From Caryophanales bacterium UBA1245 (GTDB taxonomy: Bacteria; Bacillota_I; Bacilli_A; ML615J-28; CAG-313), in assembly GCA_002308275.1 (NCBI GenBank), contig DBWF01000031.1:1-11938 (forward strand): DNA of 11,938 bases, read 5' to 3'. How positions within the stretch are numbered: the first letter of the stretch is position 1; each line of letters begins with the position of its first letter. Shown in pieces: positions 1 through 6,332 of this stretch. Below the pieces are notes generated by a model. That model saw only the letters and a program-made list of their open reading frames with translations, had not been told where the DNA came from and did not search any database. The position numbers were made by a program, and so were the translations under genes.

Positions 1-566
1 ATAGATGCTTCGTTTAACAGTTTCATAGCTGTTAAAAAGTCAGCAGTTGTATGAAGACAGTTCATTTTACTCTTTGTTTCATCATACATTGACTGAAAAC
101 CAAGTTCAACCCATACTTCACATTTATTGTTGATTTCTTTTAACGCTTCAATTATTTCTTTATTTATGCAATCAGGTCTAGTAGCGATTGATAATACTTT
201 GATATTAGGGTCAAGAGATATTATTGCATTATAAATATTCTTTAATTCATTAAGATTGCCATAAGTATTAGTGCCGGCTTGTAAGTAAGCAATATAGATT
301 GAAGCATCCCATTTTTGATGCATCATTTCTTTACCTTGTCTAAATTGTTCTGCTAAGGAATCACTCACCTTGCCAGCAAAGTCTCCACTTAGGTTTTTAG
401 AACAATACAAGCAGCCACCGATTCCTTTTGCTCCATCTCTGTTAGGGCAAGTGCAACCAATATTAAAACTAATCTTGGCACATTTTTCGCCAAAACGATC
501 CTTTAAATAATTACTAAAGGTAACATAATGATGTTCATGATTCATTAAATATTGATAATCATTCAT
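1..566 (-). CDS. Radical SAM protein, YtqA/YhcC (TIGR01212) family; 3' part beyond left window edge
   Basis: The frame is open from an ATG at 566 down to base 3, giving 188 residues of a family that usually has about 300. Visible features are an N-terminal stretch (Y-x-x-F-x-x-Y-L-K-x-x-F-G), then FNIGCTCPNRDGAKGIGGC and the following LYC. The likely iron-sulfur ligands are C40, C52 and C55, an expanded spacing compared with the usual CX3CX2C and typical of this family. Further on are ATRPDC (about 128-133) and VELGFQSMYDET (about 153-164), also family hallmarks. Radical SAM enzymes use a 4Fe-4S cluster to cleave S-adenosylmethionine; the physiological substrate of this family is not well established. 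The start is supported by GAGGAA on the minus strand (573-578), 6-7 bases upstream of ATG. It is divergently oriented from the ROK gene. The family call is firm; the exact role is unknown. Confidence 0.9.
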   Translation of the reverse strand, partial: MNDYQYLMNHEHHYVTFSNYLKDRFGEKCAKISFNIGCTCPNRDGAKGIGGCLYCSKNLSGDFAGKVSDSLAEQFRQGKEMMHQKWDASIYIAYLQAGTNTYGNLNELKNIYNAIISLDPNIKVLSIATRPDCINKEIIEALKEINNKCEVWVELGFQSMYDETKSKMNCLHTTADFLTAMKLLNEAS

Positions 567-584
567 AAGTTTTTCCTCAATTAT

Positions 585-613
585 ATTTTACTCTACTTTT
601 TGATATTTGTCTT
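585..613 (-). promoter_or_regulatory. Putative sigma-A promoter for the radical SAM gene
   Basis: Read on the minus strand, AAGACA (608-613; 4 of 6 match TTGACA) is followed by a 17-base spacer and TAAAAT (585-590; 5 of 6 match TATAAT). Transcription would start just upstream of the ribosome binding site, leaving a very short leader. The region is AT-rich, so chance matches are likely; the ideal spacing is the main support. Confidence 0.45.
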
Positions 614-637
614 ATGTTTAATTAAAGGTAGTTTCAC

Positions 638-666
638 TTTAATATAATGACAGATTATGATATAAT
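638..666 (+). promoter_or_regulatory. Putative extended -10 promoter for the ROK/MBL unit
   Basis: TGATATAAT at 658-666 is an exact extended -10 (TGnTATAAT). The -35 at 17-base spacing (TTTAAT, 638-643) is weak, as is common when TGn is present. A start near 673 would give a leader of about 35 bases before the ATG at 708, carrying AGGCGAGG (692-699) as ribosome binding site. No riboswitch-like structure fits in such a short leader. Confidence 0.6.
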
Positions 667-707
667 AATAATGTAAAATATAAATAATAAAAGGCGAGGT
701 ATATAAA

Positions 708-2075
708 ATGTCAGAATTATTATTTCCAATGCGATTAGATCCTAAATTTCAACCAATGATTTTAGTACTAAGAGCATATCGTGAAAAAGTCCAAAAAGCT
801 GGTGGCGGTGTACCAGTTGCTTTCTGTGTTGAAAGAAACAATGGTTATAAATATCGTTATGATATTAATGTGCTACCAGGTGATGAAGAAGCAGCTGGAC
901 TTTTAGAACGTTTAATCAAGAGCGTTCTATGGGTTGTCGGTGGCTTTAGAGTATATTTTGGTGGTGACGACAAGTTAGGGCGTAAACTACAAGCAGAGTT
1001 CCAAAAAGGTGCTTTAAGAGATTTCGATATTAACTTCATGGCTCAAGTATATGATCATGAATTTGAATTTATTGTAACAGCTTTAAAAGATGTTCCTGAA
1101 TCTGTATCATCATCGATTGCTGTTGGTGGTAACTTAGATGGTTGCCGTATCGGATTTGATGCTGGGGGCAGTGATAGAAAGGTTTCTGCTGTTGTTAATG
1201 GTGAAGTAATCTACTCAGAAGAAGTAGTATGGCTTCCTAAAGTAACTGCTAATCCACAATATCACCTAGATGGTATTATTGATTCATTTAAGCGGGCGGC
1301 TTCTAAAATGCCTAGAGTTGATGCCATTGGTGTATCAAGTGCTGGTATCTATATTAATAATGAAGTACGGGTTGCTTCCCTATTCTTAAAAGTGCCTCAT
1401 GAACTATTCGAATCAAAAGTTCGCAATATCTATAAAGAAGCCGCAAAAGCGATCGGTGATGTACCACTAGAAGTTTGTAACGATGGTGATGTAACAGCTT
1501 TAGCTGGTGCTATGCAATTAAAAGATAATAATGTTTTAGGTATTGCCATGGGTACTAGTGAAGCTGTCGGCTATATTAATAATGAAGGTAACATCAATGG
1601 TTGGTTATCAGAACTTGCCTTTGTACCAGTTGACTATTCAAAAGACGCTATGGTTGATGAATGGAGCGGTGACTATGGTTGTGGTGTTAAATACTTCAGC
1701 CAAGATGGCGCTATAAAACTCGCTGAAGCTGGTGGTGTTAAATTTGATGCAAATCTTACACCAGCTGAAAAACTAAAAGTTATTCAACAGATGATGAAAG
1801 ACAATGATCCACTCGCTAAAGAAATCTATGAAACAATTGGTGTTTATCTTGGCTATACCCTACCTTACTATGCTGAATTCTATAATATTAAATACTTGTT
1901 ATTATTAGGACGTGTTACTAGTGGTCAAGGTGGCGATATCATTATTGAAAAAGCTAATGAAGTTTTAGCTAAAGCTTTCCCTGAATTCAAGATTCTAATC
2001 ACTACACCTGACGAATATACACGCCGGGTTGGTCAATCGATTGCAGCCGCAAGTCTACCTAAATCGAGAGCATAA
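708..2075 (+). CDS. ROK-family (sugar kinase-like) protein with N-terminal extension
   Basis: This 455-residue protein is much longer than the roughly 300 residues of a plain ROK kinase. Residues 1 to about 140 form an extra domain I cannot assign. The ROK/actin-like ATPase part starts near residue 145: phosphate-1 loop IGFDAGGSDRKV (148-159), IGVSSAGIY (207-215), the ND motif CNDGDVTALAGA (257-268) with D259 as likely catalytic base, and phosphate-2 loop GIAMGTSEAVGY (278-289). The usual ROK zinc signature CxCGxxGC is not present; the matching stretch DEWSGDYGCGVKYFSQ keeps one Cys (C325). ROK proteins phosphorylate sugars or act as repressors; no DNA-binding helix-turn-helix is evident, so a kinase or kinase-like role is inferred. 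The substrate is unknown. The start is supported by AGGCGAGG 8 bases upstream. It is followed, with a 1-base overlap, by an MBL hydrolase. Similar long ROK proteins are, to my recollection, annotated only by family. Confidence 0.85.
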   Translation: MSELLFPMRLDPKFQPMILVLRAYREKVQKAGGGVPVAFCVERNNGYKYRYDINVLPGDEEAAGLLERLIKSVLWVVGGFRVYFGGDDKLGRKLQAEFQKGALRDFDINFMAQVYDHEFEFIVTALKDVPESVSSSIAVGGNLDGCRIGFDAGGSDRKVSAVVNGEVIYSEEVVWLPKVTANPQYHLDGIIDSFKRAASKMPRVDAIGVSSAGIYINNEVRVASLFLKVPHELFESKVRNIYKEAAKAIGDVPLEVCNDGDVTALAGAMQLKDNNVLGIAMGTSEAVGYINNEGNINGWLSELAFVPVDYSKDAMVDEWSGDYGCGVKYFSQDGAIKLAEAGGVKFDANLTPAEKLKVIQQMMKDNDPLAKEIYETIGVYLGYTLPYYAEFYNIKYLLLLGRVTSGQGGDIIIEKANEVLAKAFPEFKILITTPDEYTRRVGQSIAAASLPKSRA

Positions 2076-2686
2076 TGCAAATCGAAACATTAACTGATGG
2101 CTTTCATGCCAACACCTATATTTTAATAAAGGGAGAAGAAGCTTTAATAATTGATCCCGCTGTGCCAACACTTGAAATGGCATCAATGGTTTATGATAAA
2201 AAGGTCATAGGTATTTTACTAACCCATGCGCATTTTGATCATTTTCTAACTCTTCAAGAATTGATGCTAAAGTCTGGTGCTCCTTGCTATCTAACGAAAA
2301 AAGCGTATGCAAAATTAACTGATGCCGAGGCTAATGGTTCAATGTATTTTGGTTATTTAAAGCAGTTTGATTTTACAGGGTGTGAGTTTAAATACTTAAG
2401 TGATGGCAAAACTGAACAAATCGGTTCCTTTGCTTTTAAGACCATCTTTACACCAGGGCATACAGATTGTTCAGTGTGCTACTTGTTTGATGAAGCCATC
2501 TTTACTGGTGATACCTTGTTCCAAGATGGCGTTGGTAGGACTGATTTACCAACGGGTTCTTGGTTTGTTCTAAAGCAAAGTCTAAAACAGCTCATGAAGC
2601 TACCAGGTAAACTTGTTTGTTACCCTGGACATGGGGATCCAACAACCATTGAAGAAGAATCTTTAAATAATCCATATTGTAAATAG
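2075..2686 (+). CDS. MBL-fold metallo-hydrolase (glyoxalase II-like)
   Basis: A complete 203-residue single-domain metallo-beta-lactamase-fold hydrolase, the usual length for the YqgX/YcbL-like group. All metal ligands of the dinuclear zinc site are visible: THAHFDH (H51, H53, D55, H56), PGHT (H129), TGDTLF (D146) and PGHG (H186). The GDTLFQDGVGRTDLPTG segment is typical of glyoxalase II-like members of about 200 residues. The longer C-terminal helical domain of classical glyoxalase II is absent, so thioester hydrolysis (for example of S-lactoylglutathione-type substrates) is possible but not proven. There is no signal peptide, so it is cytoplasmic. The start ATG overlaps the ROK stop as TAATG, with only a weak GAGAG 4 bases upstream, which points to translational coupling. 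Family assignment is firm; substrate is not. Confidence 0.9.
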   Translation: MQIETLTDGFHANTYILIKGEEALIIDPAVPTLEMASMVYDKKVIGILLTHAHFDHFLTLQELMLKSGAPCYLTKKAYAKLTDAEANGSMYFGYLKQFDFTGCEFKYLSDGKTEQIGSFAFKTIFTPGHTDCSVCYLFDEAIFTGDTLFQDGVGRTDLPTGSWFVLKQSLKQLMKLPGKLVCYPGHGDPTTIEEESLNNPYCK

Positions 2687-2711
2687 AAGTGATGAGCAAT
2701 CATCACTTTTT
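2687..2711 (+). terminator. Rho-independent terminator after the ROK/MBL unit
   Basis: A perfect 9-bp stem AAGTGATGA / TCATCACTT closes on a GCAA tetraloop (GNRA class) and runs into TTTTT (2707-2711). It begins at the base after the MBL stop codon and separates this unit from the heat-shock promoter. The stem is AT-rich and the T-tract short, so efficiency may be moderate. Confidence 0.8.
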
Positions 2712-2728
2712 AAATTATTTTAATAATT

Positions 2729-2755
2729 TTAGCACTAAACCCTTGACAGTGCTAA
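2729..2755 (+). promoter_or_regulatory. CIRCE operator 1 (HrcA binding site)
   Basis: The arms TTAGCACTA and CAGTGCTAA are separated by exactly 9 bases. Each arm matches 8 of 9 positions of the CIRCE consensus (TTAGCACTC-N9-GAGTGCTAA), and the 8-bp inverted repeat is perfect. The promoter -35 hexamer TTGACA (2743-2748) lies across its spacer and right arm, so bound HrcA should block RNA polymerase directly. Confidence 0.96.
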
Positions 2756-2771
2756 TAATAAGTGATATAAT
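2743..2771 (+). promoter_or_regulatory. Consensus sigma-A promoter of the hrcA-grpE-dnaK-dnaJ operon
   Basis: TTGACA (2743-2748), a 17-base spacer and TATAAT (2766-2771) match the consensus at every position, with an additional TGn (TG at 2763-2764) making an extended -10. This would be a very strong housekeeping promoter held down by HrcA at the two flanking CIRCE sites. The expected start is near 2778, inside the left arm of CIRCE 2. Confidence 0.95.
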
Positions 2772-2772
2772 G

Positions 2773-2799
2773 TTAGCAGAATGATTAAGTGAGTGCTAA
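2773..2799 (+). promoter_or_regulatory. CIRCE operator 2, degenerate left arm
   Basis: The right arm GAGTGCTAA is a perfect CIRCE half-site. The left arm TTAGCAGAA keeps 6 of 9 consensus bases, and the spacer is the canonical 9 bases. It begins one base after the -10 and spans the likely transcription start. Its centre is 44 bases from that of CIRCE 1, about four helical turns, so two HrcA dimers could sit on a similar DNA face (inference). Confidence 0.85.
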
Positions 2800-2803
2800 A
2801 TAT

Positions 2804-2809
2804 GGAGGT
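2804..2809 (+). promoter_or_regulatory. hrcA: Ribosome binding site fixing the hrcA start
   Basis: GGAGGT lies 6 bases before the ATG at 2816. The in-frame GTG at 2789 is upstream of this site, inside CIRCE 2, and has no ribosome binding site of its own, so it is not the start. Confidence 0.9.
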
Positions 2810-2815
2810 GCTACG

Positions 2816-3826
2816 ATGTTATCACAAAGACAAAAATTAGTACTTAAAGCAATCGTTGAAGAATATGTGCGGACTAATGAACCAGTCGGCTCAAGAACTT
2901 TATCAAAAAGAACGGAACTGAACTTCTCACCCGCAACCCTTCGTAATGATATGGCTGATCTTGAAGAATTAGGTTACTTAGAAAAGACCCATACTTCAAG
3001 TGGAAGACTTCCATCAACTATGGGGTATCATTTCTATGTTGAAACCATTATGAAAGAAAAGGCTGAACAAGATTATGATTTTCCAATGATTGATGAGATT
3101 TTCCATCGTCAGGATTTATCAAAAGAACAAGCAATTAATGAGTCAATGCAACTTGTTGCGCAGCTTACCAATTATGCAACTCTTGTTCTTGGTAATTCAG
3201 CCAATAACCAAAGAATTAAGAAGCTCCAATTTGTAGCTTTACAAGAACAATTCGCTTTGATTCTAATGATTACGGATACTGGTTATGTTGAATCGAAGAA
3301 GATCATTGTTCCTGAAGGATTGAGTTTTAATGAAATCGAAAAGGTTGTTAATATCTTAGATGAAATCTTACATGATTGCTTAGTAAGTGAAATAGAAGCT
3401 AAACTTAATGAAGAGCTTAAGAATGAAGAAATTATGGAGTTCATGGCTTATCGTGAAGATTTAGTTAATGCGATTGTTAGTGCTTTCCAAGAAATGGCAA
3501 CGGAAAAATATCATCTTGCTGGACAATCCAATATGCTCTTACAACCAGAGTTTCAAGATATTGAAAAGGTTAAAGACTTATTTGATGCCATTGAAAAGAA
3601 AGAAATCTTAAAGATTGTTAAATGCGATGAAAATGGTATAAGTGTTCGTATTGGTGATGAAAACGAAATTAAAGCTTTACAAGATTGTACCGTTATTACG
3701 GTTCCATATGAATCAAAGAGCGGTGAAAAAGGAGCAATTTCAATTTTCGGACCAAAACGAATGGAATATTCAAAGATTATTCCACTACTCGAATATATTG
3801 CTAAAAACATCAATAAGATCGTATAG
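2816..3826 (+). CDS. hrcA: Heat-inducible transcription repressor HrcA
   Basis: The protein has 336 residues from the ATG at 2816, close to the usual 340. HrcA binds CIRCE operators and represses chaperone operons; its activity is known in Bacillus to depend on the GroEL chaperonin. The N-terminal winged helix is clear: MLSQRQKLVLKAIVEEYV (1-18), NEPVGSRTLSKR (21-32), FSPATLRNDMADLEELGYL (37-55), then the HTSSGRLPSTMGYHFYVE stretch, a family hallmark. The rest corresponds to the dimerisation and GAF-like parts, ending in FGPKRMEYSKIIPLLEYIA. A GTG 27 bases upstream stays in frame (MSAKYGGAT extension) but lies inside the operator and is rejected. It is first gene of the operon, controlled by two CIRCE sites, and therefore autoregulated. 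grpE follows after 14 bases. Confidence 0.98.
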   Translation: MLSQRQKLVLKAIVEEYVRTNEPVGSRTLSKRTELNFSPATLRNDMADLEELGYLEKTHTSSGRLPSTMGYHFYVETIMKEKAEQDYDFPMIDEIFHRQDLSKEQAINESMQLVAQLTNYATLVLGNSANNQRIKKLQFVALQEQFALILMITDTGYVESKKIIVPEGLSFNEIEKVVNILDEILHDCLVSEIEAKLNEELKNEEIMEFMAYREDLVNAIVSAFQEMATEKYHLAGQSNMLLQPEFQDIEKVKDLFDAIEKKEILKIVKCDENGISVRIGDENEIKALQDCTVITVPYESKSGEKGAISIFGPKRMEYSKIIPLLEYIAKNINKIV

Positions 3827-3840
3827 ATAGGAGTGATGAA

Positions 3841-4449
3841 ATGGAGAATAATCGTTATCGTGCTGAAGAAGAAGAAGTTGTAGAAGCTGAAGCAGCTGAA
3901 GAAGCAAAAGCAGAACCAGTTGAAGAAGTACAACCAGAAGCAACTCCTGAAGAGCACATCAGTAAAAATAAAAAACGCATCAATCATTTGAAAGAAAAAA
4001 TTACCGAACTTGAAAATGAGTTAGCGTTAAAAGACGATGAGTTATTAAGAGAAAGAGCTGAATTAATTAATTTCAAACGTCGTCTTAATGAAGAAAAGAT
4101 CAATGATCGTAAATATGCTAATCAAGCATTGTTAGCTGATTTAATTAATGTAATTGATATTTTCGATCGGGTTGTTTCAGCTCCTGCCCAAGATGAAAAA
4201 GTTAAAAAGTATTTAGTTGGTTTCCAAATGATTAATGAACAATTAAAAGGGGTCATGAATCAATATGGGGTAACCAAAATTGAAGCTTTACATAAACCAT
4301 TTGATTCTTCACGTCATGAAGCAATTGAAACAATTGAATCTGATGAAGATGAAGGAACAATAATTGAAGTTATTAGCGATGGTTATATGTTTAAAGATCG
4401 TGTTTTAAGACCAGCAATGGTTAAAGTTGCTAAGAAAAAAGAAAATTAA
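3841..4449 (+). CDS. grpE: Nucleotide exchange factor GrpE
   Basis: GrpE speeds ADP release from DnaK and so resets its substrate-binding cycle. The 202-residue product has the expected layout: a disordered acidic Glu/Ala-rich N-terminus (about 1-40), a long charged helix forming the dimeric coiled coil (about 42-95, including LKEKITELENELALKDDE and INFKRRLNEE), a helical part with LLADLINVIDIFDRVV, and the C-terminal beta-wing that contacts DnaK. The GrpE signature is visible from PFDSSRHEAIETI (153-165) through GTIIEVISDGYMFKDRVLRPAMVKV. AGGAG at 3829-3833, 7 bases before the ATG, supports the start. It ends with tandem in-frame stops TAA TAA. It lies second in the CIRCE-controlled operon, 21 bases before dnaK. 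Confidence 0.98.
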   Translation: MENNRYRAEEEEVVEAEAAEEAKAEPVEEVQPEATPEEHISKNKKRINHLKEKITELENELALKDDELLRERAELINFKRRLNEEKINDRKYANQALLADLINVIDIFDRVVSAPAQDEKVKKYLVGFQMINEQLKGVMNQYGVTKIEALHKPFDSSRHEAIETIESDEDEGTIIEVISDGYMFKDRVLRPAMVKVAKKKEN

Positions 4450-4470
4450 TAAAGAAAGAGGTATATTATT

Positions 4471-6285
4471 ATGAGCAAAATTATTGGTATCGATTTAGGT
4501 ACAACAAATTCATGTGTATCAGTTATGGAAGGTGGCGAAGCTAAAGTTATCGCTAATCCTGAAGGTTTTAGAACTACTCCATCAGTAGTAGCATTTAAAG
4601 ATGGTGAAATTGCTGTTGGTGAAAATGCGCGTCGTCAAGCCGCAACTAACCAAAATACAATCTTCTCTATCAAACGTCAAATGGGTACTGATTACAAAGT
4701 TGATGTTAATGGTAAGAAGTATACACCACAAGAAATTTCAGCAATGATTCTTCAAAACTTAAAAGCTACCGCAGAAGCTTATTTAGGCGAAAAAGTAACT
4801 GAAGCTGTTATTACAGTTCCTGCTTACTTTAATGATGCTCAACGTCAAGCAACTAAAGACGCTGGTAAGATTGCAGGTCTAGAAGTTAAGAGAATTATCA
4901 ATGAACCAACGGCTGCAGCACTTGCATATGGCTTGGATAAGAAAGATAAAGAACAAAAGGTTCTTGTTTATGACCTTGGTGGTGGAACATTTGATGTATC
5001 TATTCTTCAACTTGCTGATGGTACATTTGAAGTATTATCAACAGCTGGTAATAACCATCTAGGTGGTGATGACTTCGATAAACTTGTTGCTGACTATTTA
5101 ATGGAAGAATTCAAGAAGAGCGAAGGTGTTGATCTAAGCAAACAAAGAGTATCAGCATATCGTGTTAGAGAAGCTGCTGAAAAAGCAAAGAAAGAATTAA
5201 GTGGTATCACTAAGACTGATATTAACCTACCATTCATTGGCGTTAATGCTAATGGTGAACCAGTTCATATGCAAACAACTCTTACAAGAGCTAAATTTGA
5301 TGAATTAACTTCTAAACTAGTTAATTCAACAGTAAACGCTGTTCGTCAAGCTTTATCAGATGCTAAATTAAAAGCTAGTGATCTTGACCAAGTATTATTA
5401 GTTGGTGGTTCTTCAAGAATCCCTGCTGTTCAAGAATTAGTAAGAAGAGAATTAGGTAAAGAACCTAACAAGTCAATTAACCCTGATGAAGTTGTAGCTA
5501 TGGGTGCCGCAATCCAAGGTGGTGTTCTAGCCGGTGACGTTAAAGACGTCTTATTACTAGATGTTACACCTCTATCACTTGGTATTGAAACATTAGGTGG
5601 CGTTTGTACACGTTTAATTGAACGTAATACAACAATTCCAACTTCTAAATCACAAATCTTCTCAACTGCTGTTGATAATCAACCTGGTGTTGAAATCCAT
5701 GTTTTACAAGGTGAAAGACCTATGGCTGCCGATAACAAGACTTTAGGTCGTTTCCAATTAACTGGTATTCCAGCAGCTCCACGTGGTATTCCACAAATCG
5801 AAGTTAAATTCGATATTGATGCTAATGGTATCGTTCACGTATCAGCCAAAGACCTTGGTACTGGTAAATCACAAACAATTACCATCAATGATAATAATGG
5901 TTTAAGTGAAGAAGAAATTGACCGGATGGTTAAAGAAGCTGAAGAAAATGCCGAAGCTGATAAGAAACGTAAAGAAGAAGCTGATCTTCGTAACGACTGT
6001 GACCAATTAATGTTCAGCGCTAAGAAATCAGTAGAAGATTTAGGTGAACAAGTTACGGAAGATGAAAAGAAAGCTCTTGAAGAAGCTGGTGCTAAACTAG
6101 AAGAAGCTTTAAAGGGAACTGATGTTGAAGCTATCAAGTCTGCAAAATCAGAATACGAAAAAGCTGCTCAATCAATTGCTATTAAAGCTTATGAAAAAGT
6201 TCAAAAAGAACAACAAGCTAAAGAAGAAGCAGGTAAAACAAACGAAGACGGTTCAGTAAACGCTGAATACGAAGATGTTAAATAA
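4471..6285 (+). CDS. dnaK: Chaperone DnaK (Hsp70)
   Basis: A full-length 604-residue Hsp70, an ATP-driven cytoplasmic chaperone that binds exposed hydrophobic peptide segments. The nucleotide-binding domain has phosphate-1 IGIDLGTTNSCVSV (5-18), VPAYFNDAQRQATKDAG (116-132), RIINEPTAAALAYG (141-154), phosphate-2 VYDLGGGTFDVSIL (166-179), NNHLGGDDFD and the adenosine motif LLVGGSSRIPAV (309-320). The interdomain linker and start of the substrate domain are DVLLLDVTPLSLGIE (359-373). The C-terminal helical lid is Glu/Lys/Ala-rich and ends in YEDVK. After FSIKRQMGT the chain passes directly to YKVDVNGKKYTPQEIS, so the insertion of roughly two dozen residues seen in Gram-negative DnaK is missing, as in Gram-positives. 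AGAGG 9 bases upstream supports the start. It ends in tandem stops TAA TAA. Confidence 0.99.
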   Translation: MSKIIGIDLGTTNSCVSVMEGGEAKVIANPEGFRTTPSVVAFKDGEIAVGENARRQAATNQNTIFSIKRQMGTDYKVDVNGKKYTPQEISAMILQNLKATAEAYLGEKVTEAVITVPAYFNDAQRQATKDAGKIAGLEVKRIINEPTAAALAYGLDKKDKEQKVLVYDLGGGTFDVSILQLADGTFEVLSTAGNNHLGGDDFDKLVADYLMEEFKKSEGVDLSKQRVSAYRVREAAEKAKKELSGITKTDINLPFIGVNANGEPVHMQTTLTRAKFDELTSKLVNSTVNAVRQALSDAKLKASDLDQVLLVGGSSRIPAVQELVRRELGKEPNKSINPDEVVAMGAAIQGGVLAGDVKDVLLLDVTPLSLGIETLGGVCTRLIERNTTIPTSKSQIFSTAVDNQPGVEIHVLQGERPMAADNKTLGRFQLTGIPAAPRGIPQIEVKFDIDANGIVHVSAKDLGTGKSQTITINDNNGLSEEEIDRMVKEAEENAEADKKRKEEADLRNDCDQLMFSAKKSVEDLGEQVTEDEKKALEEAGAKLEEALKGTDVEAIKSAKSEYEKAAQSIAIKAYEKVQKEQQAKEEAGKTNEDGSVNAEYEDVK

Positions 6286-6320
6286 TAAATAACAAATATT
6301 AAATTATATAGTAATTATTA

Positions 6321-6327
6321 AAGGAGG
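6321..6327 (+). promoter_or_regulatory. dnaJ: Full-consensus ribosome binding site of dnaJ
   Basis: AAGGAGG, 5 bases before the dnaJ ATG, is the best Shine-Dalgarno match in the window. The 47-base dnaK-dnaJ gap contains no convincing promoter or hairpin, so dnaJ should be read from the CIRCE-controlled transcript. Confidence 0.85.
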
Positions 6328-6332
6328 CACTT

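Noticed and set aside
643..648. A second TATAAT upstream of the ROK gene
   Set aside because: No -35-like hexamer at proper spacing and no TGn; the extended -10 at 658-666 is better.
3553..3987. 144-codon open frame on the minus strand across the hrcA-grpE junction, rich in Phe and Ile
   Set aside because: It is antisense to two certain genes; its hydrophobic look arises from reading Glu/Lys-rich codons (GAA, AAA) in reverse. No ribosome binding site or family resemblance.
5835..6137. Ser-rich 100-codon minus-strand frame inside dnaK
   Set aside because: Shadow of the Glu/Lys/Ala-rich DnaK lid; low-complexity and with no initiation signal.
6286..6332. TATAGT at 6307-6312 as a dnaJ-specific promoter
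   Set aside because: No acceptable -35 at 16-18 bases upstream and no other support; read-through from dnaK explains dnaJ expression.
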